Source: an uncultured Clostridia bacterium (lineage in GTDB: Bacteria > Bacillota > Clostridia > HGM11327). Taken from it: 5,671 nt of DNA. The stretch spans positions 1 to 5,671 of the forward strand of contig CAJLXE010000115.1 in assembly GCA_905210525.1 (NCBI GenBank). Direction: 5' to 3'. Below the pieces are notes generated by a model. The model saw nothing but the letters and a program-made list of their open reading frames with translations. It did not search any database and was not told the DNA's origin. Shown here one piece after another: positions 4,445-5,671 of this stretch; positions within the stretch are counted from its first letter, which is position 1; the number at the start of each line of letters is the position of its first letter. The position numbers and the translations under genes are program-made.

Positions 4445-5527
4445 TTATATTTTTATAACTTCGTAATCATGTATCATAGGCAGCAGATATTCTTCGTTGT
4501 TTGCGGTAGTTATAAAAGTCTGATAGTTGCTTATGTATGAGAGTACGAATTTTTTTCTTTCGTTATCAAGCTCGCTTAAAACGTCATCCAGCAGTACAAC
4601 CGGCTTTTCGCCTGTTTCAGAGAGAGCTATTTCCGTCTGTGCAAAAAGAACCGCAAGCAAAAATATTCTCTGCTGACCCTGAGAACAGAATTTTTTTGCG
4701 TTTCTTCTGTTCAGATAAAATCCCCAATCGTCAAGATGCGTTCCTTTTACGGAAGTTCTTCTCTCTATTTCGCGGAATTTGGCTTCTTCAAGCATATCCT
4801 CGTATTCTTTCAGAATTTCGTCCTCAGTTTTGTCGTCAGTATCTACCTGAGCTTCAAAATCTATATAGACATCGCCGTCTGTTCCCGTAAGCTTTCCGTA
4901 TATATCTCCCACAAGGGCATTAAGGCAATCAGTAAAAAAGCGTCTTTTGAATTCTATGTAGCTTCCGTTTTCGGCAAGCATTTTATTGTACGTATCCAGA
5001 ACAAGAAATTTATCCTCACCCTCAAAGTGTTTGAGAAGCTTGTTTTTCTGCCGTATCACTTTTTTGTATATCTGGAGCGCGTTGAAATATTTTTTATCTA
5101 TCTTGGATATCGCAACATCCATGAATTTACGGCGTTTATCCGGACCCTCTTTTATTATTTCAAGCGCATCGGGCGAAAAAATAACCGTGTTAAGTCTTCC
5201 GACCACATCGCTCAGTTTTTTTACTTCCTGATTGTTATACTTTACTTTCTTTGAATTATCGCTGTTGATAAGTATATTAAGCTTTTCGCTTCCGTTGTTT
5301 GTCTCGAACTCCCCCATTATAACGCAATACTCTTTGTCAAACATTACCATATCATTATCCTGATTTGTTCTGTGAGACCTGAATGCAGACAAAAAAGCAA
5401 TCGCCTCTATAATATTGGTTTTTCCTGCGCCGTTGTTTCCCGTTATTATAGTGGTATTGCAATCGAATTTAAATTCTCTGTATTCGTAATTTCTGAAATT
5501 TATGAGAGTAAGTCCTGAAATATACAA
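4445..5527 (-). CDS. recF: DNA replication and repair protein RecF
   Basis: 360 residues, the usual RecF length. RecF is an SMC/ABC-like ATPase that binds single-strand/double-strand DNA junctions and, with RecO and RecR, loads RecA at gaps. Motifs: LINFRNYE at the N-terminus (8-15); Walker A GNNGAGKTN (30-38); the RecF-typical FSPDALEIIKEGP and RRKFMD segment in the middle; signature CSQGQQR (281-287); Walker B VVLLDD (310-315) followed by the D-loop SELD (318-321). The start is the TTG at 5527-5525. It matches the normal RecF N-terminus (MYI), AGAGGA lies 7 nt upstream, and no nearby ATG fits. It begins 14 bp after yaaA, the conserved order at bacterial replication origins (dnaA-dnaN-yaaA-recF). 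The next gene is nagB where many genomes have gyrB. Confidence 0.97.
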   Translation of the reverse strand: MYISGLTLINFRNYEYREFKFDCNTTIITGNNGAGKTNIIEAIAFLSAFRSHRTNQDNDMVMFDKEYCVIMGEFETNNGSEKLNILINSDNSKKVKYNNQEVKKLSDVVGRLNTVIFSPDALEIIKEGPDKRRKFMDVAISKIDKKYFNALQIYKKVIRQKNKLLKHFEGEDKFLVLDTYNKMLAENGSYIEFKRRFFTDCLNALVGDIYGKLTGTDGDVYIDFEAQVDTDDKTEDEILKEYEDMLEEAKFREIERRTSVKGTHLDDWGFYLNRRNAKKFCSQGQQRIFLLAVLFAQTEIALSETGEKPVVLLDDVLSELDNERKKFVLSYISNYQTFITTANNEEYLLPMIHDYEVIKI

Positions 5528-5534
5528 CGTTTTA

Positions 5535-5540
5535 TCCTCT
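5535..5540 (-). promoter_or_regulatory. Ribosome binding site for the TTG start of recF
   Basis: AGAGGA sits in the 14-bp yaaA-recF gap, 7 nt before the TTG codon. Together with the family N-terminus it supports TTG as the true start. Confidence 0.75.
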
Positions 5541-5541
5541 T

Positions 5542-5671
5542 TTACAGTCCGTTTTCCGCAACGTATTCCACGTCCGAACCCGATATGCTTACTTTATCGC
5601 CTTTTCTTATTTTTTTGCCGCGGCGGATTTCCTTTTCACCGTTTACATATACGTTGCCGCTTAATATCAGT
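5542..5671 (-). CDS. yaaA: S4-domain RNA-binding protein YaaA (5' part outside window)
   Basis: Only the last 42 residues are visible, ending at TAA (5544-5542). They read GNVYVNGEKEIRRGKKIRKGD and then KVSISGSDVEYVAENGL. The VYVNGE...RRGKKI..GD pattern is the second half of an S4 RNA-binding domain in the small YaaA family, which is encoded between dnaN and recF in most Firmicutes. The family is about 70 residues long, so roughly 30 N-terminal residues lie beyond the right edge. A ribosome- or RNA-related role is suggested by family; the exact function is not settled. The position directly before recF strengthens the call, since short S4 domains also occur in other proteins. Confidence 0.9.
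   Translation of the reverse strand, partial: LILSGNVYVNGEKEIRRGKKIRKGDKVSISGSDVEYVAENGL

Overview
The window looks like part of the chromosome of a Gram-positive, probably clostridial (Oscillospiraceae/Lachnospiraceae-like) bacterium. The reasons are strong AGGAGG-type ribosome sites, a consensus sigma-A promoter, a YaaA-RecF pair of the kind that flanks dnaA/dnaN at the replication origin, a short Bacillus-type NagB, and a SipW/TasA-type cell-surface module. The genus is an inference. Every gene I can support reads on the minus strand, so transcription runs from the right end of the window to the left.

Right part (5671 to 3670): the 3' end of an S4-domain protein gene (yaaA), then recF 14 bp later, then nagB 49 bp after recF. 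gyrB, the usual gene after recF, is not here.

Middle (3669 to 3276): a roughly 390-bp intergenic region that is almost entirely regulatory. It holds a near-perfect promoter (TTGACT, 17 bp, TATAAT) and then two tandem cyclic-di-GMP-I (GEMM-I) riboswitch aptamers. Each aptamer is followed by its own intrinsic terminator. In both, the 5' arm of the terminator takes over the 3' end of the aptamer, including the cytosine that contacts the ligand. I therefore infer two ON switches in series.

Left part (3275 to 1): the controlled operon. It encodes an ER-type (Ser/His) signal peptidase of the SipW class and three different secreted proteins with SipW-type signal peptides (TasA/CalY-like fibre or matrix proteins). 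The last gene is the start of a larger secreted protein with MucBP-like and InlB-B-like repeats, cut by the window edge. A 213-bp gap between the second and third TasA-like genes encodes a chain of six RNA hairpins with one clear alternative pairing.

Taken together, the window shows a matrix/adhesion operon that c-di-GMP appears to switch on at the level of transcription elongation. The processing peptidase, its likely substrates and a surface adhesin are all made from one riboswitch-gated transcript.
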